From Solicoccozyma terricola (Eukaryota > Basidiomycota > Tremellomycetes > Filobasidiales > Piskurozymaceae): a DNA stretch of 64,000 nt. The notes under the pieces were generated by a model. It was given only the letters and a program-made list of their open reading frames with translations. It ran no database searches and had not been told where the DNA came from. The translations under genes and the position numbers were made by a program. The DNA is taken from the NCBI GenBank assembly GCA_001600875.1, contig BCLD01000011.1, forward strand, positions 397,497 through 461,496, given 5' to 3'. Of the stretch, positions 44,902-55,800 are shown one piece after another. The stretch's first letter is position 1. Every line of letters starts with the position of its first letter.

Positions 44902-45958
44902 TCATGTAGCATGTTCTTCGTCATCCTGCTTATGAGGTTTGTTGATAACGAGGATTGAACCTAATGTACCGGACGAGCGTATAGACGATCACGTATTTTA
45001 GAAAAAAAACCACCCAAATAAATGAGCAAACCTTGTCCCCGCCATAATCTTTGCATATTGGATTTTGAGACGGAGAAGAGAGGAGGAGGAGGGAGGGTGG
45101 GTGGGGGGGGGGGGGGAACTCACGATGTAACAAGAATGGAACGGCAGCTCTCCTACTTCCATCCTCAGCTGGAGGTTGTTCTTTCATTGTGAGATCGGCT
45201 TCAACGAAGACGGTGGCTCTGTTGGGGTTGGGGATGGTGCAGAATATGAATGATCAGTGGAGTGAGGGAAGGACGGAGGGAAGGACGGAGGGGGATGTGG
45301 GGGGGAGGGGAAGAGGGAGATGGAATGGAATGGGATGGAATGTGAAGTGATGGGATTGAATAACTCACCCTTTAGGAATATTAACCAACCTCTCGTGAGC
45401 TTTCTCATTGAAGCACCAAACGGAGTGCCAGGAAGTAACGGGTGGGTCCCGTTCTATCGTTTGAATAGCAAATCCCCAAACATCAATCAATCAATCAATC
45501 TTTCTACCCATCCCCATTACCACGAAGGGAGACATCAAACGGTCACTCACTGCCGTCGGCATCAGCTGGACCCCAACTTCCAGCGGCTGTAGCGATAGGG
45601 TACACGATGTACGGCGCACCGGTCTTCTCAGCGGTACGAATGACGGGGTCTGCACCGATACGACCGATGAGTTGGACGCGGGATAGGTCGGAGAGACGGG
45701 TGGTGGTTGAGAAGGACTGATTGGGAGGTGAGGGGGTGTGGGGTGTGGGGGTGTGGGAGGGACAAACGATGGGGGTGGTGGTGGTAGTAGTATGGAAGGG
45801 AAGGGACAGAGTGGTGGATTGGGTGTGTCGACGACGGAAGGACGATGATGATGAGCAGGTTGAACGCGTTTGATCACGGTAGATGGGGACGACGGACGGG
45901 GGGATGGGATGGGACTTACCCTGACGGCGGACAGAGTGGATTTCCTGAGTACGTTCAT
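44902..45958 (-). CDS. RIM1: Mitochondrial single-stranded DNA-binding protein
   Basis: Exons 45958-45920, 45716-45551, 45453-45369, 45218-45124 and 44960-44902 give 147 residues. A short mitochondrial presequence (MNVLRKSTLSAVRSFSTTTR) is followed by one OB fold: LSRVQLIGRIGADPVIRTAE, GAPYIVYPIATAAGSW, DPPVTSWHSVWCFNEKAHER, GATVFVEADLTMKEQ and LLHRSILVINKPH. This is the bacterial-type SSB that coats single-stranded mtDNA during replication, normally as a tetramer. It ends with an acidic tail (KQDDEEHAT). The intron after exon 4 carries a C-rich tract on the sense strand. The gene is convergent with STU1. Confidence 0.95.
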
Positions 45959-46320
45959 TGTAGTGTAGTGGAGTGATATGATGTAGATGAAGCTGATGAT
46001 GATGCTGTTCCCCACCACCTCCCCTCCCCTGCTCACCACCACCATCCTCTCTACTTGAACCACCACCACCCAACTCGCGTTCCCCCTTCGGACTTAAATC
46101 CCCGTCAATTATCCATTTGTCGCCACCGAAAATGGGAGGAAAGGGAAGAGTAAACCATCCCGAGACATGGGACGGGTCGTTGGCAGCAGCAGCAGCAGCA
46201 TCAGCATCACCATCAGGTCATACAACACTCATACATCCTCCCTCCATCCCGCAACCTCCTGCCCCGAACGCCACCCCCGCCACACACACGCCCTCCGCAG
46301 CAACGCAGCAACATCCTCCC
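45959..46320. other. RIM1 upstream region with CAG repeat
   Basis: This holds the RIM1 promoter and a short GCA/CAG repeat (46183-46202). No exon supported; open frames on the + strand here have no family resemblance. Confidence 0.5.
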
Positions 46321-48223
46321 TCAAACCCATTCATATCTCCCTCCCACCGCTTCATCCCCTTCCCACTCTCTGCCCTGTACAACAGTCCGAGTGAAACACG
46401 GTACACGTAGAGACATCCCGACGGAATTCCCTCCTCCAATTGATGAGACTGAAAAGGTCTTGATATCCTCCAACTCCCGTGATTCCTCATCTTCCTCCTC
46501 CGTAGTCGTAGTCGTAGTCGTATGCGAATGACTTTGATCATCGTTCGGGACTGCGGATGTTTCACATATTAAAGATATTCAGTTTCCCCCCCCGCCCCGC
46601 GAGTCATCTTTTCCTTAGTGAATGGGGAAAAGAAAGGCATCTCCTTTTCTCACCAATGTTTATTTGATTGATTTGAATACCAAACATCAATTCTAACGCA
46701 TCGATCACTCTCATATTCGCGCTGACTCCACCTCTCGATCTAGTGCGTCCGCTTCCAGGTCCAGGTCCAGGTCCAGGTCCATTCACCGGTCCGCTTTCGT
46801 GTTCATGTTCATGTTCATGTTCATGTTCGTGTTCGTGTCCGGTACCGATACCACCCGTGCGTGCGGTCGTTCGGGTGGGAGTAGACTTGGTGTGAAACGT
46901 CGGTTTGGAAAGTGGAAGTCGAGTGGATTGATGAAGATTTGGTTCAAGGATTCGAAGGATTGGTTTACGTCTTTTGATGATTGGACAGGAAAGGGGAAAG
47001 GGGAAAGGGGAAAGGGAAAGGGGAATGGAAACCAACTTTTTTCGTCAATATCCAAGACCCGATCTGGATGTTCATCCATTAAAAAACAAACTCACGTCGT
47101 CATTGTAGAAGAAGAAGAGGAGAAGGAAGAAATCTGGTCGATCGAATCTCGTAACATCGCCAACAACGATAAATAATCATTCAATGTCGTTCTAACCCCC
47201 ATCATACAGCATCATCAGCGTCGACAATATACATTTGACAACATAAGAAAAACGAAAGGAAAAGATAACGACGTACTCTGGGAACACATTGGTCATTGAC
47301 TTGTCATCAGGTATCTCTATTCGTCGTCGTCGTCGTCGTTTGGGAGTCTCGAGGATTCCGTCGGTTCCTTTCTCCGTTGAGTTCATTGCGTCGTTGTTCA
47401 TTTCTCCCTCCTGCTTTTCCATCTCATTAATCACTTCATCACCGTGTCCGTCTTCGTGTTCGTGTTCGTGTTCGTGTTCATTTTCCTGTTCATGTGCGTC
47501 GTTGTCGTCGTTATCGTCATCGTTATCGTTATCGTTATCATTACTTCTTAACATCTGAGAACGATCAATAAACATCCCGAATAAATCCCAACAAATGATC
47601 ATCGTCGGTTTTCGTTTCAATATCTCTTTCCCATTTTTCAAACCACCTGTCGTTCCAGTTCCAGATCCCAAAATATCCCCACCCTCACCATCCCCACCAT
47701 CCCCACCATCCCCACCATCCCCACCACCACCGCCATCCTTCTGAACACTCATCATCGTCAAAAACAATAAAACCTGTTCTGGAGTCTCACAATACCTTAT
47801 ATCAACATCTCTCAACACCGTATCAACGACTGAATGTGACGCATGAAGACGATAGAATGTATCGTTATCAGATACGAGGGAGTTGTGGAATAGGGTACGT
47901 GATGATGTGATAATGAGGATATAATGCGATGTAGATGGTTGATTGGGAAGTGGTTCTTCGAGATGGGTGGTGGTGGTGGTGGCGGCGGTGGTGACGGTGG
48001 TGTCGGGATTATCATCCGGCGATGAAGGGTTGTCCAATGTACGAAGAACAGAGTATTGAATAGGGGTGAGTGCGTGTGCGAGTGAGAGTGAGAATGGAGC
48101 TGTGGGTGGGATAGATTCGATGTATATCTCTACTGGAGATGAAGTGGGGGTTTGAGCTGGTGGTGGTGAGACTGTAGCTGCGGCTGTTGGTGGTAGGAGA
48201 TGGATGTACGATGGGATGGACAT
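46321..48223 (-). CDS. His-Glu repeat protein, weak RecA/Rad51-paralogue likeness
   Basis: Exons 48223-47277, 47191-47096, 46970-46654 and 46550-46321 join to 529 residues in perfect phase. The ordered part reads SHYILIITSSRTLFHNSLV, TFYRLHASHSVVDTVLRDVD, CETPEQVLLFLTMMSVQ, KPTMIICWDLFGMFIDRSQ, then NDYLSLLAMLRDSIDQIS. The alternation of strands and helices resembles the core of RecA-fold Rad51 paralogues (Psy3/SWSAP1-like) without a Walker A motif; this is an inference only. Low-complexity inserts are striking: GGDGGDGGDGGDG, NDNDNDNDDDNDDND, two separate tracts of alternating His-Glu, RRRRRR (likely nuclear signal) and Gly-Pro repeats. The C-terminal exon has Thr and Glu runs. I do not recognise a named gene. 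Confidence 0.65.
46797..46836. repeat. (GTTCAT)n hexamer coding His-Glu
   Basis: The in-frame hexamer repeat gives a run of alternating His and Glu on the minus strand. A neighbouring CCAGGT hexamer (46754-46780) gives Gly-Pro. Confidence 0.85.
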
Positions 48224-48448
48224 TGATTGTGGATAGGGATATATACGTTGGATGGAGTGCAGGAGGTGGGGGGATGGTCATGTAACCTTCTCCTAAAATG
48301 TGTCACGTGTCACCATGAAAAGTTGGATTCGCCCACCATCAACGTCAGGTCTACATTTCATCGTGAGCGGGGACTTGTAAGCAGCTGTAATTGGGCGAGG
48401 ATACAAGAGTCATACGACACTATCATCCAGTATCTTCACCAGCTAACC

Positions 48449-48991
48449 TCATCGATGCTGGCCGCACAGTTTTGCCAGACATCTACGACATATACCCCCT
48501 TCATTTGAGGTTGTCCATGGGCAAGTCTGACATTTCGGGCTTTTTGGTGTCCTTGGCTTCCTTATTCTCTTCCTGTCTGCTGGATCTAAGGTCATATTGT
48601 GGTTGTATTCCTTTAGTTTCTTTGCACGGTTCTCGTTCACCTCGCAACATTTGCATTTGGTCCTCTTTTGGTATGGTTTTGTTATCCCACAACTGGTACA
48701 GAGGGGAGGGGGATCGCTACTCGCTGCGTAGCTACTCGAAGTGCCCGCTCTCACAGGTTGCGCCAAAGGGGAGGGTGAGCGATAGCTACTCTCTGCGCAG
48801 CTATTCAAAGTGCCAGCTCTCACAGGTTCCGCAAAAGGGAGGGGTTCCGGCGTTGACTGAGAGATTTCCGATGCAGATCCTACGTCGGATTTCGGATCCA
48901 TCGGGGTGAACTTGGAACCTTCATACGAATACACCTGAGACGCCGACGGTGTTGTAGATGTATCACCCGTGTCACCAGTTGTTTGTGACAT
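48449..48991 (-). CDS. Small protein with four CxxC pairs (hypothetical)
   Basis: A single 180-residue exon. The C-terminal half has CTSC...CKCC and CQTC...CRRC pairs, enough for two zinc sites, separated by a basic stretch (NENRAKKLKEYNHN and RKRIRKPRTPK). The N-terminal half is Ser/Thr/Pro-rich and contains a tandem duplication: PFAEPVRAGTLNSCAESSY and PLAQPVRAGTSSSYAASSD. The paired cysteines and length favour a real gene, probably a nucleic-acid or protein-binding zinc protein, but there is no named family I can assign. Confidence 0.55.
   Translation of the reverse strand: MSQTTGDTGDTSTTPSASQVYSYEGSKFTPMDPKSDVGSASEISQSTPEPLPFAEPVRAGTLNSCAESSYRSPSPLAQPVRAGTSSSYAASSDPPPLCTSCGITKPYQKRTKCKCCEVNENRAKKLKEYNHNMTLDPADRKRIRKPRTPKSPKCQTCPWTTSNEGGICRRCLAKLCGQHR
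48712..48845. repeat. Two-copy tandem duplication (about 66 bp)
   Basis: The block around GCTCTCACAGGTTGCGCCAA (near 48752) recurs about 66 bp later with few changes (GCTCTCACAGGTTCCGCAAA). It lies within the Cys-protein ORF and keeps the frame. Confidence 0.8.
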
Positions 48992-49564
48992 GACTGTTTG
49001 CAGTGAGGTGGATGTGAAGCGGTCTGGGGCACTGTTTGTGGAGCTACTACAGTCTGGAGATGATGTAGTTGCTGATACTGGAGAAGATCAAGTGAATATG
49101 ATTTTGAGAAAGGGGGGAACGGCTGATGCAACACCCTGGGACAAGACAGTTAAATACATACACCGGTTCCAGTGGCGGTGGCTGAATATGTCAAGACCAA
49201 GAAAGGAGGACATGTATGAAAGCGGGGATTTTGAAATGGTTGTGCATGCGGCATGGGTCTCAAAGGCACACTGACCGTTTTGGATAGTATATCTCACTCC
49301 TGTTACCTCCCTCTCATCTAATCCACCGACGAGCGTAGCCTCCAACTTGGACCTTTAGGTGTATACAACACTGGGTGTAGCTGTACGACTAGGCTGCAGC
49401 AGAAGGCGGTTGCCACCCGAGGATGATGTCACGTGCCGTCGCGTTGGACAATACCTCACTTTCATCTCCGTGTATCATCATACATCCACCACTACCACCA
49501 CCACCACCACCACCGCCACCACCACCATCCCCTCCTCCCTCTCCCACCACCCACCCTTCCAACG
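48992..49564. other. Divergent intergenic region Cys protein / LSM3
   Basis: It includes a CCA/CAC repeat (49484-49535) just before the LSM3 start. No further gene seen. Confidence 0.5.
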
Positions 49565-50214
49565 ATGGACGGCCTCGCCATCCCATCCGCAGTATCACAA
49601 CCACTGGACCTCGTCAAGTTATCTCTCGCAGAGAGGGTCTTTGTCAAGATGAGGGGAGATAGGTCGTTGACGGGCGTCTTGCATGTAGGTGGAGTGTTGG
49701 TGGACGGGGTACAGGGGGGGAAGATAGGGAGCTGATGTCTATTGTCCCATTGGTTACCCGTTTCTTCTCGACTTCTCTACGGCTTCTTCTCTACGTCGTC
49801 TGCTCTTCGTCGCCTCTTCTACTCCCTTCCCCTTCGCTCTCTCCACTCAGGCATTCGACGCACACTGCAACCTCGTACTCTCCGACGTTGAAGAAACAGT
49901 AACAATAGTAGACGTATCAGAACAAGGTGAAGCATTAGGTGTTCGTGTGAGTATCACCTGAAGATACAGGAAGGGCACAAGAAGTTGCTAAAGACTTTAT
50001 ATTGCCTGGGGTGTTTTGATTTCCCAATTTCGAATAGTCTGCAACGAGGAATATGGAGATGTTGTTCGTTAGAGGTGATGCTGTTATCATGGTGTGTTTT
50101 TCCATTTCCCACGTTTTCAAATGGCGATGATTCGACTGGATTGCTTCGGGTGGTCTGACCAATTTGGCCTTTTGTTCGCCAACTTTTGAACAGATCGCTC
50201 CTCCTACACGGTGA
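49565..50214 (+). CDS. LSM3: U6 snRNA-associated Sm-like protein LSm3
   Basis: Exons 49565-49684, 49851-49946, 50038-50091 and 50194-50214 give 96 residues. Sm motif 1 is [20 protein letters not shown]...[20 protein letters not shown], and Sm motif 2 is [20 protein letters not shown]. The AEIV-type spacing and IAPP ending identify LSm3. It is part of the Lsm1-7 ring (cytoplasmic mRNA decapping) and the Lsm2-8 ring (binding the U6 snRNA 3' end). The last exon has only seven codons including the stop. Confidence 0.95.
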
Positions 50215-50599
50215 CACACTCAAACTACCTCCTCCTTCTTCAATCCTCAACTTGGGACTCGTTCGGACGTCTGATGACCGGTCATTTTTAGAATGTAGAA
50301 AGTCGGAATATGCAGCAGATGTTTGATACAATGGTATTCCATTTCAGAGGGGGGGTTGCTCTTTTCTTCTACCTAGTGTGTTATGATTTTACGTGTGATG
50401 ACCTTGTCATGCTGTTACGACGTCTTTTCGAGGTTGTTCCTCGTCTTGCAAATGACCGGACAATGGACCTACGCCTTCGTTCTCCTCGGGCATTTCCTTG
50501 ACATTCCATCGGGTGCACAACTTCCACAGATCTGCTCTCCATTTATCATCTACCACCCACCACCCACCCTACCCACCCTTTCCACACGTTCCACCCACC
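50215..50599. other. Convergent intergenic region
   Basis: Space between the 3' ends of LSM3 and the next minus-strand gene. CCACCCACC-type repeats near 50550-50620; nothing else. Confidence 0.5.
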
Positions 50600-51735
50600 C
50601 TATCCCACTCTCAACCCACCACTACCTCTCGTTCTCTCCACATCAACCTTGATTATTTCTCCTAATACCTCTGAGGGTATTCCAATCCCTGATTGATCTA
50701 AAGTGACATCACAATCGGACATCGTTTCATCGCCATCTGCATCTTGTTGGGTGTTATTTGATTGATTTGTCGGTATGTTTTGAGGATCGTCGTCGTCGTC
50801 GTTGTTGTTGTTGTCGTTGCTGAAGTCACACCCTTCATCTACTTGTTCCCCGTTATCTTCGTCATCCTCGTCCAGATCATCATCATCTTCCTTCAACCAG
50901 TCATCTTCATCTTCTGAATCTTGTTCCCATTCCAGATCCGATTCGGATGGTCCATAGTTTCTACACCGATACACCTTGGCATTCAGTGGATTTAAAACAT
51001 CCTAGGAGTAAGCCGCGGATGGAAACTCACAAAAACGACTTCATCCTAGCAGCACGTTCTACGAAACTCAATTCGTCGTTCAGATTCCCACTCGTTGGTT
51101 GAGTAGTGGATATGTCGTTGGATGGGTTAGGATCTGAATGTGCTGTTTGAGCTGCTTGAATCACTTGTTCGTGTGATCTGATTGGGGGTTTTTTTTTTTT
51201 TGGGAGAAATCGGTTTTAGTTTTGGAAAACGCCTTGTTTGCGAATGGAGTGAAATTCGACGAACAAAAGTTTCAATCCACCATGTGTACTCTCACTACGT
51301 CTTCTATCCAACATCCTCCTCAATTCCATCTCTCGACGTTCTTCATCATCCATCTCTTCATCCTCGCCATTCTTTCCATTCAATGTCCCAGGCTCAGTCA
51401 GTGCCACCGCGGAGAGTTGATTCGTTACGTTCGAAAGTGATAGTTCTGCGATACGTTGTCGGATCAAGTCGTTGTTATGCATGAGACGGGTAGCGATTGG
51501 ATCAGGAGGGGCGGTGGAGGATGATGCGAATAATGAGCTGTGATAGGGGAGCATGTGGATCTCTCGTTAGACCATGAGCGGTTTTGGCAAATTGCCAGGA
51601 AAGAAAAAGGTTTGGTACATACGGATTCCTGAGCGTCTTTTCATTCTTGTCGAGGAGGTCGCGGAGTTGTGAGAGGGTGAGGTTGGCTAGGTTGGTTATT
51701 GGTGGTTTGGTGGAACGGCGAGTTGGGCGCATCAT
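50600..51735 (-). CDS. Acidic-tailed protein of unknown function
   Basis: Exons 51735-51623, 51537-51296, 51163-51031 and 50960-50600 give 282 residues. The N-terminus has NLTLSQLRDLLDKNEKTLRN and HNNDLIRQRIAELSLSN, a helical pair that faintly recalls POLR2M/Gdown1-like proteins (LQELLERN type); this is tentative. A charged segment (DEEMDDEERREMELRRMLDRRR) follows, then FVERAARMKSFLNYGPSESDL and a long Asp/Glu tract (DDWLKEDDDDLDEDDEDN). The donor and acceptor of the second intron were chosen for phase. Presumably nuclear, because of acidic runs and basic patches, but no function is assigned. Confidence 0.6.
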
Positions 51736-52135
51736 TGTTGGTTGTTGGTTCTTGGCTGATGGGTAGGTTGGGCTATGACTGATTTGTTGGATGCTTCTCG
51801 TTGCCGATGGATGATGGATGACGCGTCATATCAACTCGACTCGCCTATGCAACATCACTGCTACCACCACCACATCCATCGGGGCTTGGCCATCTCTATA
51901 ACACCCATCTCGTTATACACTCGAGCGACATCAGTTTGCATCCTCTTTGACCACAGTTTTCCTCCATCTGACATTTTAGATACCAACGAAACATACCCCT
52001 TCGAAACACCGTTCAACACGCTTTCCCTTATTGCAAGGTACATCGCACATCCATCCATCACGGGATCCTCTTGCGTCCGATCCGTATCCCCATGCCCACG
52101 ACTGACTTCACACACATTCCCGGACATTCAAATCC
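51736..52135. other. Intergenic region upstream of the acidic-tailed gene
   Basis: No exon supported in 400 bp; an open + frame here lacks any family feature. Confidence 0.5.
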
Positions 52136-55091
52136 TCAATTCAATCCCGAATTCGAGTCACGACCAGAGGCTCTCGCGTTAGAGTATCTTTGAGTCGACA
52201 CACCACTGCCACCTTGTCCAGACGTGTGGAAGCGGGGGAACACACTGCTCGATGACGGACTGGTAGGAGAGAAGGAGGCGGCGCTATTGACGGCGGGTGG
52301 TGAGCACCATCCAGAGTCTATGTGGCCAAGTTGTTCAATCAGCTGTTTGCTCACTGTAAGCAGAGGGGACTATGAGCACGTACTCGTCGAATCGGTGCTT
52401 TCTCGACGTTTGTGCGCATTCGCACCCTCATCTTCAGACCACGCCGGGTCATGTTCCGTGTGTGGTGAGAATGGCGAGATGGACGGTGAGAACGACAGTC
52501 TACGCTTGGCCGGACGTTTGAATGAATTGTTGTTCACCGCGTTCTTCGGATTGGGTATCGGCTTGATGAACTTTGGGATGGGTTTGCCGATCATTTCCAG
52601 CGTACGTGGGAAGCCATGACTACGTTCGAAGATACCACAGCGGTTGCATAGCTGGTTGGAAAAGTACTGATCAGCTCAGTTTGTCTTTCGGATAATGGCC
52701 GTACCCCCGCACGGGCAATCACTCACGATGTTGGCACTATCCAAAGTGCTTCGTCGCCAGCTAGGAGGGTCCCGGCCTCCACATGTGTAGCATTGTCGTT
52801 TGAGCTGACGGATTTTTTTTTGGAGCAACCAGGTCAGGTAACGTTGAGAGGGTAAGAAGCGGCGGGACGCGGCCACATTTTACTCACGAGATCGGTCAGC
52901 TTGTCATCAGAAAGTGTGGTATACTTGATCAACCCATTCTCCGACGATTTCGCTTTTGAATGGACTTTTTTCTTCATCTTTACCGCTTTTGATTTTGACG
53001 GTTTACTACGGCTACGATGGTTTGACTTGGCCTTGTCACTGTAGAGCGAGTCCATCGATCGTTTTTTGACGATTGAGTGTTGGCGGGGTGTTGGTGGAGG
53101 ATCGCGATCATCATCAGCACGCTGAGGAGCTTCAGCTTCGACTGTGGTGTTCGGGGTGGCAAATGAAGTCTGAGACTGCGGCGAGGCGGCCATCAGATGA
53201 TCTTCATCAGGGTGATCGAATACGAAGACGTTTGAACCAGATCGGTGGGTTTGGGGACGCGGTGTTGGATGACCTGGACGAGGAGCTGGAGTAGATTGGT
53301 AGAACATCTGAGGTGGATACCCGTGAGCCACGGTGGCCCCAGGGTGAGGTCCCTCCTGTGCTGGTTGCTGTTTCATATGACTGTAGGAAGTCGGTACGAA
53401 GAAAGTTTGCTGACTGAACACCGGTTGAATTGGAGACATGTTGACAGCGTACATGTGTCCTCCCGGTAGAGGCCTGGCGTGTTGCGGAGCATAGTAATAA
53501 GACGAAGAAGGGTCGTGGAATTGTTGATTTTGAATTGGATATGTAGCGATGTGAACGGCTGGTATAGGATATCCTGTGTGGATGGATTGATCGAATTGAT
53601 TTGAGATTGGGTAGATGTATCCTTGAGGCGGCTGTAACTGGCGGGATGATGAAGTCATGTATGGTTGTATTCCAGGTTGAAGTTGCATCGGGACAACGGT
53701 TTGCAGGGTGGGAGTGGGTACGTATCGAGCTGGTGCGACGGGTGAATCGTATGAGATGGTGCGTGATGAGATGAGATCTTGGGAGAGTGACGGGGTGCCC
53801 GAGGACGTTGAAGTAGTGTGCAATGCCCCTGTGTGTTTGACGATACCATCTCTGTTTTCATCGCCACCGCCACCTTCACTTCGACTTCCATCGCCACCTC
53901 CACTTTGTGCCTGTATGACACCGCCGCCCAACTCGACCTCGATTTGCGTTGTAGATTGCGATACTGGATTGATCATTGGTGAGGTGTTCACGTTCATGAA
54001 TCCAGTGGTTTGATGTAGAGGTATTCCACTCCATCCCATGACATTTGACTGCATACCGAAGTGATTGTAATTTAGGTTAGGGTATGGGCCGTACGAGTAC
54101 GCGAACGGGTGTTGATAGAATGTAGGAGGAGCGGGTTTTTGAGATGTGATCGAGATTTGAGGTATGGGAGTGACTTTGGGAATGTGATTTAGGGGTCCGT
54201 CGTTTGTTGGTATATCCACCGGATTGGTTTCGGTGATTTGTTTATCCATTGGAGATTCATCTTCGATTTGTAGCGTGTTGCGTATTGTTTCTCCACCAAT
54301 AGTGACTCCAGTAGTATCCAGTATATCGATCATCACCGTTTCAGGATTGGATGGCGTTTCCTCTCGGACGACGGCGTCCTCGCCGACCATGTCAACCACT
54401 TCCTGCTTGATATCAACCTCCTGCTGATCCCAACTCTGTTTCCTTTCGCTTGTTCCTTCGTCTAACGATGAGGATGATGTACTCGACGTCGATAAACACT
54501 CAACTCCACCGTTCCACAATATAAACCCATCTGAAATCCCTTCTATCGATTCAACCACTCCCCCCGTATTCCCCTCGTTATCCACTCTTCCGAGGTCGAA
54601 ATCCGTTTGAAGACCAGATAGGGAAGGAGCGTTACTTGATGCTGAAGTTGGGGGAGTGAGGATGTAAGATTCGGTGTTTGTTGGAGATGGAGCGAGGGTT
54701 TGGTTTTGTGTTGTGGATACGAGTGGGGGTGGACGGGTGTATGTGATTGTTGAGAGTGATGAGTGTGAGGGTATTGAAGGTGGTGTGTATTTGAGAGTGG
54801 GATCGTATGGGAATGTCCATGGTGGATGTTGAGGAGTGGAATGGGAATGGGCGGGGATACCGGAAGGGACGGTGTATTGATCTAGTTGTTGATTGGTCGT
54901 CTGTTGATTGCTTGAAGAGACGATGGGTGGATAGTCGTATGGGAGGGAGTTACCGAGAGATGTGGATGACGATGAGGATGACGAGGTTGATGGACCACGT
55001 TGGGATTTGAAGAAGGAGGACTGGTTGTTGGGGTCGGGGTCAGGGTTCGGATCTGACGGTATGGGTACGTTGGATGGACGTCGGAGGACAT
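52136..55091 (-). CDS. GATA-type zinc-finger transcription factor
   Basis: Exons 55091-55080, 55020-52888, 52804-52727, 52651-52384 and 52353-52136 give 902 residues. A long disordered N-terminal region (about 700 residues, Ser/Pro/Gln/Thr-rich) precedes a basic block (KSNHRSRSKPSKSKAVKMKKK) and a single GATA-like finger, CYTCGGRDPPSWRRSTLD...LCNRCGIFERSHGFPRTLEM. It is split by introns before LKRQ and inside the finger before the second CxxC. The loop between cysteine pairs is 19 residues. Then come KRPAKRRLSFSPS and a Ser-rich tail. GATA factors in these fungi govern nitrogen, light or iron responses; the finger tail (ERSHGFPRT) does not match AreA or white-collar types well. The first exon is 12 nt (MSSD) and is the least certain part. 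Confidence 0.85.
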
Positions 55092-55285
55092 GGTGTGTTG
55101 ATGTGGTGGTAGTAGGGTAGTAGTTTTGAGGGTTTGGATATGTTAAAAAAACGAGGTCGGCGGAATGAAGAGATCGGGATGTTGGTTGATAGGTTACGAA
55201 TCGAAGCGAAGAGATGAGATGGATCAGTAAATGCTAGCTGTTTTTGCACTAGATGATGAATGGTCTGAGCTGCGAGAACAGAAGA
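55092..55285. other. Upstream region of the GATA-factor gene
   Basis: Probably the promoter and 5' leader. No separate gene seen. Confidence 0.4.
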
Positions 55286-55800
55286 GTGCTTGCTCGCTCT
55301 GCTCGCGAAGAAGAAGAGGAAGACGGAAGAAGAAGAAGAAGAAGAAGAAGAAGAAGAGGTAAATGCTCGCTTTGCTCGCGAAGCAATGAGTCTTCGCTCC
55401 GCGAAGACAGAAGAAGAGATGAGTGCTCGCTTCGCTCGCGGAAGAAGAGCTCCCTGACGGGAGCATGGTCTTCGCTCTGCGAAGACGGAAGAAGAAGAAG
55501 AAGAAGAAGAAGAGATAAATGCTCGCTTTGCTCGCGAAGCAATGAGTCTTCGCTCCGCGAAGACAGAAGAAGAGATGAGTGCTCGCTTCGCTCGCGGAAG
55601 AAGAGCTCCCTGACGGGAGGATGGTCTTCGCTCTGCGAAGACGGAAGAAGAAGAAGAAGAAGAAGAAGAAGAAGAGATAAATGCTCGCTTTGCTCGCGAA
55701 GAAATGAGTCTTCGCTCCGCGAAGACAGAAGAAGAGATGAGTGCTCGCTTCGCTCGCGGAAGAAGAGCTCCCTGATGGGATCCCGGTGTACGCTCGCTCC
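55286..55800. repeat. Hairpin-rich tandem repeat array (period about 156-162 bp)
   Basis: Units start at 55361, 55517 and 55679 (the last partial), each with a (GAA)n block, the 16-mer GCTCGCTYYGCTCGCG twice and the 19-nt hairpin GTCTTCGC-TCY-GCGAAGAC twice. The 16-mer occurs at 55292, 55365, 55425, 55521, 55581, 55683 and 55743; the hairpin (8-bp stem, 3-nt loop) at 55390, 55468, 55546, 55624 and 55708. Unit length varies by the number of GAA triplets. Long open frames on both strands here are by-products of the repeat. Confidence 0.93.
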
